Positions 40,734 through 48,697 are shown, counted from the first letter of the stretch. The stretch: 64,000 nt of DNA from Lentzea waywayandensis (GCF_900115955.1 NZ_FOYL01000002.1:558001-622000), one strand, 5' to 3'. Translations and numbers: made by a program. The notes: generated by a model from the letters alone, not told the origin.

Positions 40734-40775
40734 AGTCTGCCCGCGCACTCCAAGAAAGCTCCAAGAGCGCTCCAA
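40734..40775 (-). promoter_or_regulatory. SARP-type direct repeats and promoter of the peptide operon
   Basis: On the minus strand TTGGAGC (40775-40769), TTGGAGC (40764-40758) and TTGGAGT (40753-40747) repeat with an exact 11-bp period. Seven bases after the last repeat comes CAGACT (40739-40734), a fair -10. This is the geometry of AfsR/ActII-ORF4/DnrI sites. An inverted repeat CGATGT-N7-ACATCG (40712-40730) lies just downstream, near the start point. Confidence 0.75.
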
Positions 40776-40810
40776 AATCGATTGACCCGTTCGAACAACG
40801 AAAGACGAAT

Positions 40811-40824
40811 GGGCAGTATTGCCC
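40811..40824. promoter_or_regulatory. inverted repeat GGGCA-GTAT-TGCCC before the LysR gene
   Basis: Perfect 5-bp arms centred about 30 bp upstream of the LysR ATG, a usual place for LysR autoregulation. The TGCCC half also appears in the three-box element of the operon it probably controls. Binding is inferred. Confidence 0.5.
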
Positions 40825-40846
40825 GTGTCTGACGTAGGATCGGATC

Positions 40847-41770
40847 ATGAAAACGCCCAAGCTGCTCGACGGCAGGCTGAAGCTGCGCCACCTCGTGCTG
40901 CTGGACGCGTTGCTCAGGCAGGGCACGGTGGTGGGCGCTGCGGCGGCACTGCACGTCACCCAGCCGGTCGTGACGCGGGGGCTGCACGAGCTGGAGGAGA
41001 TCCTCGGCGTCACGCTGTTCGACCGGGGGCCGCGCGGCATCACGCCGACGGTGTACGGGGCGGCGTTCGGCGAGCACGCCAGGGCCGTGCTCGCGCAGCT
41101 CAACGAGGCGGGCCGGCACCTGGTCGAACTGGCCCAGGCCGAGCGCGGCACGGTGGTCGTCGGCACGCACCTCGCCGGGACGAACGTGTTGCTGCCGCGC
41201 GCGATCACCGCGATGAAGCGGCGGCGGCCGAACCTGACCGTCATCGTGCGCGAGGCCGCACCCGAGCCGTTGCTCGTGGAGCTGGCGGCCGGGCGGGTGG
41301 ACATGATCGTGGGACGGCTGACGGCGCCGTCGGACGAGCGGCTCGAACGGCGCAAGCTCTACGACGAGGCCGTGCACCTGGTCGTCCGGGCGACGCATCC
41401 GCTGGCGGGCCGGGAGGTCGAGCCGGCAGAGCTGGGCGAGTACCCGTGGATCATGCCCGGCGCGGAGACCGCGCTGCGGCGGGAGCTGGAGCAGTTCTTC
41501 GCACGCCACGAGATCGCGCTGCCGGTCAACCGGGTGGAGACGACGTCGTTCCTGATCGTGCGGGAACTGTTGCTGGAGAACGACTTCATCGCCGCGCTGC
41601 CCAGCCTGATCACGGTCGACGACACGCGGCTCGCCCGGCTGCCGATCAAGCTCGACCAGGTCGGCCACAGCGTCGGGCTCACCCTGCCCTCCCGCACGCT
41701 GAGCCCGTCCGCCGAGGCGTTCATCGACTGCCTGACCGAGATCGCGTCCGAAATGGACAGTCGCAACTAA
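40847..41770 (+). CDS. LysR-type transcriptional regulator
   Basis: A 307-residue LTTR with an N-terminal helix-turn-helix (LKLRHLVLLDALLRQGTVVGAAAAL, then VTQPVVTRGLHELEEILGVTLFDRG) and a normal two-lobed effector domain. The HTH resembles the PcaQ/GbpR group that governs aromatic catabolism. It is convergent with, and overlaps by 4 bp, the ACMSD-like gene that ends the 3-hydroxyanthranilate operon. It is the natural candidate regulator of that operon and of the MHS transporter. Confidence 0.93.
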   Translation: MKTPKLLDGRLKLRHLVLLDALLRQGTVVGAAAALHVTQPVVTRGLHELEEILGVTLFDRGPRGITPTVYGAAFGEHARAVLAQLNEAGRHLVELAQAERGTVVVGTHLAGTNVLLPRAITAMKRRRPNLTVIVREAAPEPLLVELAAGRVDMIVGRLTAPSDERLERRKLYDEAVHLVVRATHPLAGREVEPAELGEYPWIMPGAETALRRELEQFFARHEIALPVNRVETTSFLIVRELLLENDFIAALPSLITVDDTRLARLPIKLDQVGHSVGLTLPSRTLSPSAEAFIDCLTEIASEMDSRN

Positions 41771-42744
41771 CCGAGGAACCGCTCCGCGTTGCCGCGTTCG
41801 ATCAACGCGCGCTGCTCGTCGGTGAGAAATCCGCTCTTCGCCACGACCCCGCCGGCCGGGCGCTCCCCCAGCGGGTACGGGTAGTCGCTGCCGACCACGA
41901 CCCGTTCCACGCCGACGGTGTCCACGAGCAGCCGCAGCGCGCGTTCGTCGAACACCACCGAGTCGACGTAGAACCGGTCCAGGTAGTGCGACGGCGGGTA
42001 CTGCGACGTCCCGATCACGTCGTGGCGCTGGTGCCAGGCGTTCTCGGTGCGGCCGAGCCAGAACGCGAACGAGCCGCCGCCGTGCGCGAAGCAGATCCGC
42101 AGCCGGGAGTCGATGCGGTCGAACCCGCCGCCGAGGATCAGCGCGAGCACGGACAGGTGCGTCTCGGCGGGCATGCCGGTCAGCCACTGGGCCATCCACC
42201 GGTCGTTGCGCGGCGTGCTGGCCATGTCCCACGGGTGCACGAACACCGGGACGTCGAGCGACGCCGCGTGCTGCAGGAACGTCACCACGCCCTCGCTGTC
42301 GAGGTCGTCGTCGCCGACGTGGTTGCCGATCTCGACGCCGCGATGCCCGTTGGCCAGACAGCGTTCCAGCTCCCGGCAGGCCTCGTCCGGGTCCTGCAAC
42401 GGCACCTGGCAGAACGGGATCAGCCGATCGGGCGCGGGGGCCACGACGTCCAGCGCGAGGTCGTTGAAGATCCGGGCGATCCCGGCGGCCTGCGGTGCCG
42501 GCGCGCCGTAGGAGAAGAACGCGGGCGTCGGCGAGACGACCTGCGCGTCCACGCCGTCCGCGTCCATGTCGGCGAGCCGCAGTTCGGCGTCCCAGCAGTT
42601 CGGCTGGATCCGCCGGAACTCGCGGGTACCCATCATGATCATGGCGTCGGACGCCGATTCCAGCCGCAGCCAGGGTGCGTCGGCGCCGGGGAGTTCCGGC
42701 CAGCCCTGGGGAACGTAGTGCGTGTGGACGTCGATCAGGCCCAT
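41767..42744 (-). CDS. 2-amino-3-carboxymuconate-6-semialdehyde decarboxylase-like amidohydrolase (ACMSD)
   Basis: A 325-residue amidohydrolase/decarboxylase. The zinc ligands HTH (H7, H9 in IDVHTHY), the later HPWDM histidine, AHGGGSFAFWLGR and the aspartate in VVVGSDYPYPLG match ACMSD. The enzyme decarboxylates the ring-opened 3-hydroxyanthranilate product to 2-aminomuconate semialdehyde. It is the last gene of the operon, 2 bp after the dioxygenase that makes its substrate. Confidence 0.92.
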   Translation of the reverse strand: MGLIDVHTHYVPQGWPELPGADAPWLRLESASDAMIMMGTREFRRIQPNCWDAELRLADMDADGVDAQVVSPTPAFFSYGAPAPQAAGIARIFNDLALDVVAPAPDRLIPFCQVPLQDPDEACRELERCLANGHRGVEIGNHVGDDDLDSEGVVTFLQHAASLDVPVFVHPWDMASTPRNDRWMAQWLTGMPAETHLSVLALILGGGFDRIDSRLRICFAHGGGSFAFWLGRTENAWHQRHDVIGTSQYPPSHYLDRFYVDSVVFDERALRLLVDTVGVERVVVGSDYPYPLGERPAGGVVAKSGFLTDEQRALIERGNAERFLG

Positions 42745-42746
42745 GG

Positions 42747-43265
42747 TCAGCCCTTGCCGGGGTGCAGGGCGCCGCAGTTCTCGCAGGTGCGGCCGTCGGC
42801 GGAGGCGTAGAACTTCTCGAACACCGGCGGCAGGTCGGCCACGATGTCGCGCACCTGGAGCTCGATCTCGTGGATGAGGTGCGAGCAGTTCAGGCAGTAC
42901 CACTGGAACCGTTCGAGCGTGCCCTCCTCGCGGACGCGTTCGATCACGAGGCCGATCGAGTCCGGGTCGGGGCGCTGCGGCGAGTGCGGGGTGTTGCCGG
43001 GCAGCAGCCACGTCTCACCCTCGCGGATGTGCACGGTCCGCGGGCCCTCCTTGGTCATGACGTCGACGTGCATGTCGCCCTTGATCTGGAAGAACCACTC
43101 CTCGTAGGGGTCGTGGTGGAAGTCGGTGCGGCTGTTGGGGCCACCGACGATCTGCACGATGAAGTCGTCGCCCAGGGCCATGGTCCTGTTCGCGACCGGC
43201 GGCTTGAGCAGGTGCCGGTTCTCGTCGATCCAGGCCTGGAAGTTGATCACGGGCGGCAGAGTCAT
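42747..43265 (-). CDS. 3-hydroxyanthranilate 3,4-dioxygenase
   Basis: A 172-residue cupin dioxygenase that opens 3-hydroxyanthranilate to 2-amino-3-carboxymuconate semialdehyde. Iron ligands H50, E56 and H94 and substrate-binding R46, R98 and E109 correspond to the known bacterial enzyme. The second rubredoxin-like metal site is intact (C124, C127, C161, C164). The ATG overlaps the RidA stop (ATGA). Confidence 0.95.
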   Translation of the reverse strand: MTLPPVINFQAWIDENRHLLKPPVANRTMALGDDFIVQIVGGPNSRTDFHHDPYEEWFFQIKGDMHVDVMTKEGPRTVHIREGETWLLPGNTPHSPQRPDPDSIGLVIERVREEGTLERFQWYCLNCSHLIHEIELQVRDIVADLPPVFEKFYASADGRTCENCGALHPGKG

Positions 43266-43687
43266 CGAGTCTCCTCGGTGCGGGGCAGGCGGGCGATCGC
43301 CTGGATCTCGATCAGCAGGTGCGGATGGGGAAGCTGGTGCACGGCAACGGTTGTCCTGGCCGGCCCGGCCTCGTCGAAGAACTCGGCGTAGACCTCGTTG
43401 TAGCCGCCGAAGTCGTTCATGGAGACCAGGAACGTGGTGACCTGGGTGACGTCGGCGAGCGTGCAACCGACCTCGCCGAGGATCGTGGCGATGTTCTCGA
43501 TCACGGCCCTGGTCTGGGCACGGACGTCGAGGTTCGTGGTGCCGAGCTCGTCCACCTCGACGCCCGCGAACGAGTCGTCGGGCCGCCGGGAACTGGTGCC
43601 GGAGACGAACACCAGGTCGCCGGAGACCTTGACGTGCGGGAACCGGCCGCGCGGGCGGGCGAGTCCGGTGATCGTGCGTGCGGTCAT
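43262..43687 (-). CDS. RidA-family 2-aminomuconate deaminase
   Basis: A 141-residue Rid protein (SGDLVFVSGTSSRRPDD, VTQVTTFLVSMNDFGGYNEVY, HLLIEIQAIA). In this operon position it should release ammonia from 2-aminomuconate to give 4-oxalocrotonate, the step for which Rid-type deaminases are known in the aminophenol and nitrobenzoate pathways. It is bound to both neighbours by ATGA overlaps. Confidence 0.9.
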   Translation of the reverse strand: MTARTITGLARPRGRFPHVKVSGDLVFVSGTSSRRPDDSFAGVEVDELGTTNLDVRAQTRAVIENIATILGEVGCTLADVTQVTTFLVSMNDFGGYNEVYAEFFDEAGPARTTVAVHQLPHPHLLIEIQAIARLPRTEETR

Positions 43688-44400
43688 CGCGGCCGTCCTT
43701 CGAACGAGACGGGGCCGAGCCCGTCGATCGAGCACTCGACGTGTCCCCCGGTCAGCGGCAGCGCGACGGTCGCCGCGCCGGCCAGCACCACGTACCCGGC
43801 CCTCAACGGAATGCCGCGCCGGCGGGCGACCTCTTCGAGGGCCGTGAGGGCGTTGGCCGGGTCGCCGAGGATCGCGCTGGTGGATCCTTCCACAATGGAC
43901 GATCCCACGGTCAGCCGCACGGTGCGGTCGCTGACAACGGTCATGGGCTGCCACGGACCGATGACGTACCCGGCTGCCGAGGCGTTGTCGGCGATGACGT
44001 CGGTGCAGGTGAAGCGGAAGTCCCGGTACCGCGAGTCGATGATCTCGACAGCGGCGGCGACCGCGTCCACGCACTCCAGGATCGGGACGGTGCCGTCGAC
44101 ATCGCGACTGAGCCGGTAGGCGATCTCCGGTTCGGCCTTGGGGTGGACGAGGTTCTCGCTCGTGCGGCCGGCCATCGCGCTCGTGAGCCGGCCGACGATC
44201 ACCTCGGACACGCCCATCTGCCTCATCTTCGCCTCACTGGTGAAGCCGAGCTTCACACCCGTGACGATCTCGCCGTCACGTTCCCGCAGAGCGATGAGCG
44301 AGTGCTGGACCGCGTAGGCGTCTTCCACCGTGAGATCCCCGAAATTGGGGATCGCCGTCGCGGTCCTCTGTGCTTTGTGGAGGGTCTCGGCGTGGTTCAC
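43684..44400 (-). CDS. 4-oxalocrotonate decarboxylase / 2-oxopent-4-enoate hydratase family
   Basis: A 238-residue member of the FAH-related hydratase/decarboxylase family (GVKLGFTSEAKMRQMGV, HPKAEPEIAYRL, ALTALEEVARRRGIPLRAGYVVLAGA). The pathway context, with 4-oxalocrotonate made by the RidA step, favours the decarboxylase. A separate hydratase and the aldolase are not in the window. The GTG start overlaps the aldehyde dehydrogenase stop. Confidence 0.88.
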   Translation of the reverse strand: MNHAETLHKAQRTATAIPNFGDLTVEDAYAVQHSLIALRERDGEIVTGVKLGFTSEAKMRQMGVSEVIVGRLTSAMAGRTSENLVHPKAEPEIAYRLSRDVDGTVPILECVDAVAAAVEIIDSRYRDFRFTCTDVIADNASAAGYVIGPWQPMTVVSDRTVRLTVGSSIVEGSTSAILGDPANALTALEEVARRRGIPLRAGYVVLAGAATVALPLTGGHVECSIDGLGPVSFEGRPR

Positions 44401-45836
44401 AGCTGCACGCACACGTTCGTCGGCTCGGTGTAGAAGTGCAGCGACGACTCGCCGCCCTCTCGCCCGATCCCGGACATCCCCATGCCACCGAACGGGGACC
44501 GCAGGTCGCGCAGGAACCACGTGTTGACCCACGACATGCCGACGTCCATGGCCTGCGCGACGCGATGACCGCGGCGCAGGTCGTTCGTCCAGACCGAGGC
44601 GGCGAGTCCGTAGTCGGTGTCGTTGGCGAGCGCGATCGCCTCGTCCTCCGTGTCGAACGGGATCAGCGCCGCGACCGGGCCGAAGATCTCGTCGCGCACC
44701 ACGCGATCGGCGTTGGTGAGCCCGGTCCACAGCGTCGGTTCGATCCACGAACCGTCCCGCAGGCCGGCGGGCATCTCCGGGACGCCGCCACCGGTGATCG
44801 CCTTCGCGCCGGCCTCCTCCGCCAGCGCGAGGTGGTCGAGCACCTTGCGCCGGTGCTGCTGGGAGATCAACGGGCCGGTGGTCGTGTCCGGATCGGACGG
44901 ATCACCGAGTCGGAGAGCTCGCGCCCGTTCGGCGAGCCCGTCCGCGACGTCGGCGAAGATCGTCCGCTGGACGTAGACGCGTTCGGTGCACAGGCAGACC
45001 TGGCCGGTGTTGGTGAAGATCGCCCGGCCCAGCCCGGTGAGCGCCTCGTCCAGGTGCACGTCGTCGAACACGATCGCCGCGTTCTTGCCGCCGAGCTCGA
45101 ACGACACCGGACGGACGCGCGGCGCGACCGTCCGCATGACCCGCGTGCCGGTCGCGGTGGAACCGGTGAACGTCACCCCGTCGATGCCGGGATGTCCGAC
45201 CAGAAGCTCACCGATGTCACCGTGACCGTGCACCACGTTGTAGGCGCCCGCGGGCAGTCCCGCGTCCGTGAGGACCTCGGCGAGCAACGTCGCCGTGGCC
45301 GGGGTCAGCTCGCTCGGCTTCACCACGACGCTGTTGCCGCACGCGAGGGCGGCCGACACCTTCCACGTCAGCAACAGCAGCGGGAGGTTCCACGGCACGA
45401 TCACCGCGACCACGCCGAGCGGTTTGCGGACGGCGTAGTTCAGCGCCTGCCTGCCGTCCGCGAGATCGGTCAGGAACGACTCCTGACCGGCCGCGGACAC
45501 GACGTCCGCGAACGTCCGGAAGTTGTGCACCGCCCGCGCCACGTCGAGTTCACGGGCGAGCGCCACCGGTTTGCCGGTGTCCGCGACCTCGGCCGCGACG
45601 AACTCCTCGAACCGCGCCTCGATGCCGTCGGCGGCGCGCCGCAGCACGGCCGCCCGTTCCCGCACCGGCACCCGGTCCCAGCCGGACGCTCGCGCAGCGG
45701 CCACCGCCTGGTCGACCAGCGACGCGTCGGCGACCTGCACCATCGCGTGCGTCCTGCCGGTGGCCGGGTCGATGTCGGCGAAGGCCGCGTCCCGATCGGC
45801 GAACGCGCCACCGACGAAGTTGCGGATCATTTCCAT
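44397..45836 (-). CDS. 2-aminomuconate-6-semialdehyde dehydrogenase (ALDH superfamily)
   Basis: A 479-residue NAD-dependent aldehyde dehydrogenase. The catalytic glutamate lies in FELGGKNAAIVF and the nucleophilic cysteine in NTGQVCLCTERV. VIVPWNLPLLLLTWK and FTGSTATGTRVM form the NAD fold. It oxidises 2-aminomuconate semialdehyde to 2-aminomuconate. It is the first gene of a five-gene overlapping operon. The start is the ATG at 45836 (or 45830); an upstream ATG at 45863 would run into the shared promoter boxes and is less likely. Confidence 0.92.
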   Translation of the reverse strand: MEMIRNFVGGAFADRDAAFADIDPATGRTHAMVQVADASLVDQAVAAARASGWDRVPVRERAAVLRRAADGIEARFEEFVAAEVADTGKPVALARELDVARAVHNFRTFADVVSAAGQESFLTDLADGRQALNYAVRKPLGVVAVIVPWNLPLLLLTWKVSAALACGNSVVVKPSELTPATATLLAEVLTDAGLPAGAYNVVHGHGDIGELLVGHPGIDGVTFTGSTATGTRVMRTVAPRVRPVSFELGGKNAAIVFDDVHLDEALTGLGRAIFTNTGQVCLCTERVYVQRTIFADVADGLAERARALRLGDPSDPDTTTGPLISQQHRRKVLDHLALAEEAGAKAITGGGVPEMPAGLRDGSWIEPTLWTGLTNADRVVRDEIFGPVAALIPFDTEDEAIALANDTDYGLAASVWTNDLRRGHRVAQAMDVGMSWVNTWFLRDLRSPFGGMGMSGIGREGGESSLHFYTEPTNVCVQL

Positions 45837-45860
45837 GACCACCACTGTGGGCAGCCGGGC

Positions 45861-45910
45861 CATGCTCCGCCAATGCCGTTCTCGCGTCAGGTCATGCCCG
45901 CCCGGCTATA
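45861..45910 (-). promoter_or_regulatory. three-box promoter element of the 3-hydroxyanthranilate operon
   Basis: CATGC at 45861, AATGCCG at 45872 and CATGCCCGCCCGGCTATA at 45893-45910, offsets identical to the element before the MHS transporter. It lies in the 82-bp gap between the hydrolase stop and the dehydrogenase start, so the operon has its own promoter here. Confidence 0.7.
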
Positions 45911-45918
45911 GCGTCAGG

Positions 45919-46770
45919 TCAGGCGAAAGTCTTCGCCAGCACCGTGTTCACGTGCTCGGCGATCTCGTCGGCCGCCTCCTCCAGCGCGAAGTGACCGGTG
46001 TCGAGCAGCACGACCTCGGCGGACGGCACGTCCCGGCGGTACGCCTCGGCGCCGGGAGCGATGAAGAACGTGTCGTTGCGGCCCCAGATGGCGAGAACAT
46101 TCGGCTGCCGTTCGCGCAGCCACGCCTGCCAGGACGGGTAGCGGCCGGGGTTGGTCTGGTAGTCCCACAGCAGCGCCTTCATGTAGTCGGCGCGGCCCGG
46201 CAGGTCGATGACGGCCTGGTCGGCCAGCGCCTGCTCCGGGTCGATGTGCTCGGGGTTCTTCGCACCCGTGAGCCATTGGTGCTGAGTGCCCGCGAGGCTG
46301 ACGACCCAGTCGACGGTGTCCTGGTGCTTGGCCTTGTCGCTCCACCAGCCGTTCAGCCCCTCGACGTCGGGGCCGAACCCTTCGACGTAGGCGTTGCCGT
46401 TCTGCGTGATCACGGCCCTGACCCGCTGGTCGTGCTCCAGCGCGATCCGGAAGCCGACCGGTGAGCCGAAGTCGAACATGTAGACGGCGTAGTCGCCGAC
46501 GCCGAGCAGGTCGATGACCTTGCCGGTCACCTCGGCCAGCCGGTCGAACGTCGGGCTCTCCGGCAGCGGGTCGGACGAGCCGAAGCCGGGGTAGTCGATC
46601 GCGACGAGGTGCCAGTCGGCGGCGAGACGGTCGATCAGCCGGACGTAGGCGCGAGTGCTCGACGGGTAGCCGGGCAGCAGCACCAGGGTGGGCCGACTCG
46701 CGTCGCCCGCCTCGCGGACGAACACCTTCAGGCCGTCGACCTCGACGTGGTGGTGACGGATCGCGGGCAT
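45919..46770 (-). CDS. alpha/beta hydrolase, haloalkane dehalogenase-like (Asp nucleophile)
   Basis: A 283-residue alpha/beta hydrolase. The nucleophile elbow reads YMFDFGSPVG, with Asp instead of Ser, as in dehalogenases and epoxide hydrolases. LLPGYPSSTRAY forms the oxyanion region, and the C-terminal LDTGHFALEE provides the histidine. WGRND holds a second acidic residue. The substrate is unknown. The ATG at 46770 follows GAGGAGAA. It is divergent from the CGNR regulator, with a strong dyad between them, so it is a likely regulatory target. Confidence 0.88.
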   Translation of the reverse strand: MPAIRHHHVEVDGLKVFVREAGDASRPTLVLLPGYPSSTRAYVRLIDRLAADWHLVAIDYPGFGSSDPLPESPTFDRLAEVTGKVIDLLGVGDYAVYMFDFGSPVGFRIALEHDQRVRAVITQNGNAYVEGFGPDVEGLNGWWSDKAKHQDTVDWVVSLAGTQHQWLTGAKNPEHIDPEQALADQAVIDLPGRADYMKALLWDYQTNPGRYPSWQAWLRERQPNVLAIWGRNDTFFIAPGAEAYRRDVPSAEVVLLDTGHFALEEAADEIAEHVNTVLAKTFA

Positions 46771-46855
46771 GTCGTTCTCCTCGGCTCGATCTAATGGATA
46801 AAACGACCGTATACACGTTAGGTTCATCGCCGCAAGCGTTCCTGGCGAGAATCTG

Positions 46856-46886
46856 CTAACGTCTCAACCGCCGGTTCAACCGTTAG
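46856..46886. promoter_or_regulatory. 31-bp nested dyad before the CGNR regulator
   Basis: CTAACG (46856-46861) and CGTTAG (46881-46886) flank AACCG-C-CGGTT (46866-46876) with equal 4-bp spacers. The result is a fully symmetric two-tier palindrome. A further CGTTAGGTT lies near 46817-46825. It abuts the AGGAG of the regulator gene. A likely operator for autorepression and for control of the divergent hydrolase. Confidence 0.6.
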
Positions 46887-46894
46887 GAGACGGC

Positions 46895-47479
46895 GTGGTC
46901 GCGACACTGCCCGAGTTCCAGGCGGCGGGCTTCCCGATGGGTGCCGAGCCGCTCGTGGCGCTCGACCTGGTGGACACGCACGCGCTGTGCCTGGACCCGG
47001 TCCGGGATCTCCTCGCAGACGAGGCCGAGCACGCGAAGTGGTGGGCGCTGCAGGCGGATCGGGTGCCCGTGCCGACACCCCCGGCGATGAGCGCGACCCG
47101 TCGGCTGCGGTCAGTGCTGCGGGAGTTGTTCGACGCTCATCTGACTGACCGCACGCCTGATCCGGAGCTGATCGCGGACCTCAACGCCGTCGCCGCCGCG
47201 GTCCCCACGAGCCCGCGCCTCGACGGATGGGGAGCCGGCGCGCGGGCCGAAGTCCGCTGGCACGACGACTACAACGGCCACCCGGCACTGGCCGCGATCG
47301 CGGGAGAGGCGATCCGGCTGCTGGCGGACCGCTCACGGCTGGAGACGCTGCGGGCGTGCGCCAACCCGGCGTGCTCGATGTTGTTCCTGGCCGAGAACAA
47401 GCGCCGGGTCTGGTGTGCCGCCAACGTCTGCGGCAACCGGGCCAGGGTCGCGCGGCACTACGAGCGCACGCGCGCCTGA
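46895..47479 (+). CDS. CGNR zinc-finger (ABATE-domain) transcriptional regulator
   Basis: A 194-residue protein. An N-terminal ABATE-type ligand domain (LVALDLVDTHAL) is followed at 150-190 by the CGNR zinc finger (CANPACSMLFL, then RRVWCAANVCGNRARVARHY). Such proteins are stress-responsive regulators in actinobacteria. The GTG start is set by TTAGGAGACGGC. It is convergent with, and overlaps by 22 bp, the hydrolase gene at 47458. Confidence 0.88.
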   Translation: MVATLPEFQAAGFPMGAEPLVALDLVDTHALCLDPVRDLLADEAEHAKWWALQADRVPVPTPPAMSATRRLRSVLRELFDAHLTDRTPDPELIADLNAVAAAVPTSPRLDGWGAGARAEVRWHDDYNGHPALAAIAGEAIRLLADRSRLETLRACANPACSMLFLAENKRRVWCAANVCGNRARVARHYERTRA

Positions 47480-48135
47480 TCCATCGTGATCTGGTCCAGC
47501 AACGCGGCCAGGTCGGCGGGCGCGGACAGGAACGGCGAGTGCGACGTCGGCAGGTGGTGCACCGCTGACGCGCGGGCGGCCATCTCCTCCTGCGCCGCGG
47601 GCGGCAGCGTCTTGTCGTTGTCGCACACCAGATAGGTGGACGGGATCGTGAGCCAGCCGGCGGCCCTGAGCCGGTCCGTGGCGACTCTCGCGCTCTGCGG
47701 CCGCAGCATCGCGACGGCACGCTCGGCCACCACGGGATCGACGTCGTCGTAGAACTGGGCGACGGCGTCGGGCGGCGGCGGAACCACCTCGGTCTCGAAC
47801 GGCGGCATGCCCGCCGCCTCGCTGATCGACGTTCCCGCTTCGAGCATCCACGCCGCCAGGTACACCAGGCGCGTCACGAAGGCCGAGCCCGCCGTCGCCT
47901 CCGTCACCGGGAAGCCGCCGTAGGAGTGCCCGACCACCGCGACCGGCCGGTCGATCGCCGCGATCGCGTGCCGGATGGCCTCCGCGTCCTCGTGCAGCCC
48001 GGCCGGCGAGCCCGAGCTGGGCAGGTCGACGGTGTGCGCGGTGCGGCCGAGCCGGCGCAGTTCCTCGATCAGGAGCTCCCAGCACCACGAACCGTGCCAC
48101 GCGCCGTGGACAAGAAGGATGTCAGGTAAGTGCAT
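47458..48135 (-). CDS. alpha/beta hydrolase (small esterase type)
   Basis: A 225-residue serine hydrolase: oxyanion LVHGAWHGSWCW, nucleophile in VVGHSYGGFPV and a C-terminal SHSPFLSAPADL histidine. Such proteins resemble plant methylesterase/hydroxynitrile lyase-like and EstC-like hydrolases. The substrate is unknown. It is divergent from the secreted cupin gene. Confidence 0.87.
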   Translation of the reverse strand: MHLPDILLVHGAWHGSWCWELLIEELRRLGRTAHTVDLPSSGSPAGLHEDAEAIRHAIAAIDRPVAVVGHSYGGFPVTEATAGSAFVTRLVYLAAWMLEAGTSISEAAGMPPFETEVVPPPPDAVAQFYDDVDPVVAERAVAMLRPQSARVATDRLRAAGWLTIPSTYLVCDNDKTLPPAAQEEMAARASAVHHLPTSHSPFLSAPADLAALLDQITMDQARVRS

Positions 48136-48259
48136 CGGCTCTCCCGCCAGGAAGCCGGAATCCTCTCACGGGCATGCCTCGCGCCCGGATAGGCCCGGCT
48201 AAAATCGATCACGCCGGCGGAGCAGGTGCCGCCACCCTTCCACGTCTGAGGAGACGCAC

Positions 48260-48694
48260 ATGCGGACGATCAGCCGACTCGCACTGATCACGGCGCTCGT
48301 CGGACTGTCTGCCGCCGCGGCACCGGCCGTCGCGGGTGCGACCCCGAGCCGTGGGGTCAGCGCCGTCACGCTCTTCGACCAGACCGTGGGCGACACCCAG
48401 TACGTGCTCAGGGAGATCACCATCGCACCGGGCGGCTCCACGGGCTGGCACTACCACCCCGGCCCGGTCAAGGGCGTGGTCACGAAGGGCGTGCTGACGC
48501 ACAACGACTCGGACTGCTCGGTGGACGGCGTGTACCGGCCGGGTCAGTTCATCAGCGAGCAGAGCGGCACCGGGTACGTCCACATCGGACGGAACCTCTC
48601 GAACACCCCGCTGGTGCTGACCGTGTTCTACGAGAACCCGGTCGGCAACCCGCTGGCGGTCAGCACGCCGAACCCCGGCTGCACCTTCGAGTGA
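48260..48694 (+). CDS. secreted cupin-domain protein
   Basis: A 144-residue protein with a Sec signal peptide (cut after about residue 27, VAGATP). A single cupin barrel has GWHYHPGPVKGVV as motif 1 and a second histidine in GYVHIG. No enzymatic role is evident. It may be an extracellular metal-binding or sugar-binding protein. GAGGAGACG precedes the ATG. The 124-bp gap upstream carries the divergent promoters of this gene and the hydrolase. Confidence 0.82.
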   Translation: MRTISRLALITALVGLSAAAAPAVAGATPSRGVSAVTLFDQTVGDTQYVLREITIAPGGSTGWHYHPGPVKGVVTKGVLTHNDSDCSVDGVYRPGQFISEQSGTGYVHIGRNLSNTPLVLTVFYENPVGNPLAVSTPNPGCTFE

Positions 48695-48697
48695 GGA

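Noticed and set aside
45836..45863. ATG at 45863 as start of the aldehyde dehydrogenase
   Set aside because: It overlaps the first box of the shared promoter element, and the added residues are not part of the family fold.
34593..45910. A long duplicated segment joining the two three-box promoters
   Set aside because: Similarity is limited to the boxes at fixed spacing. The sequences between and around them differ.
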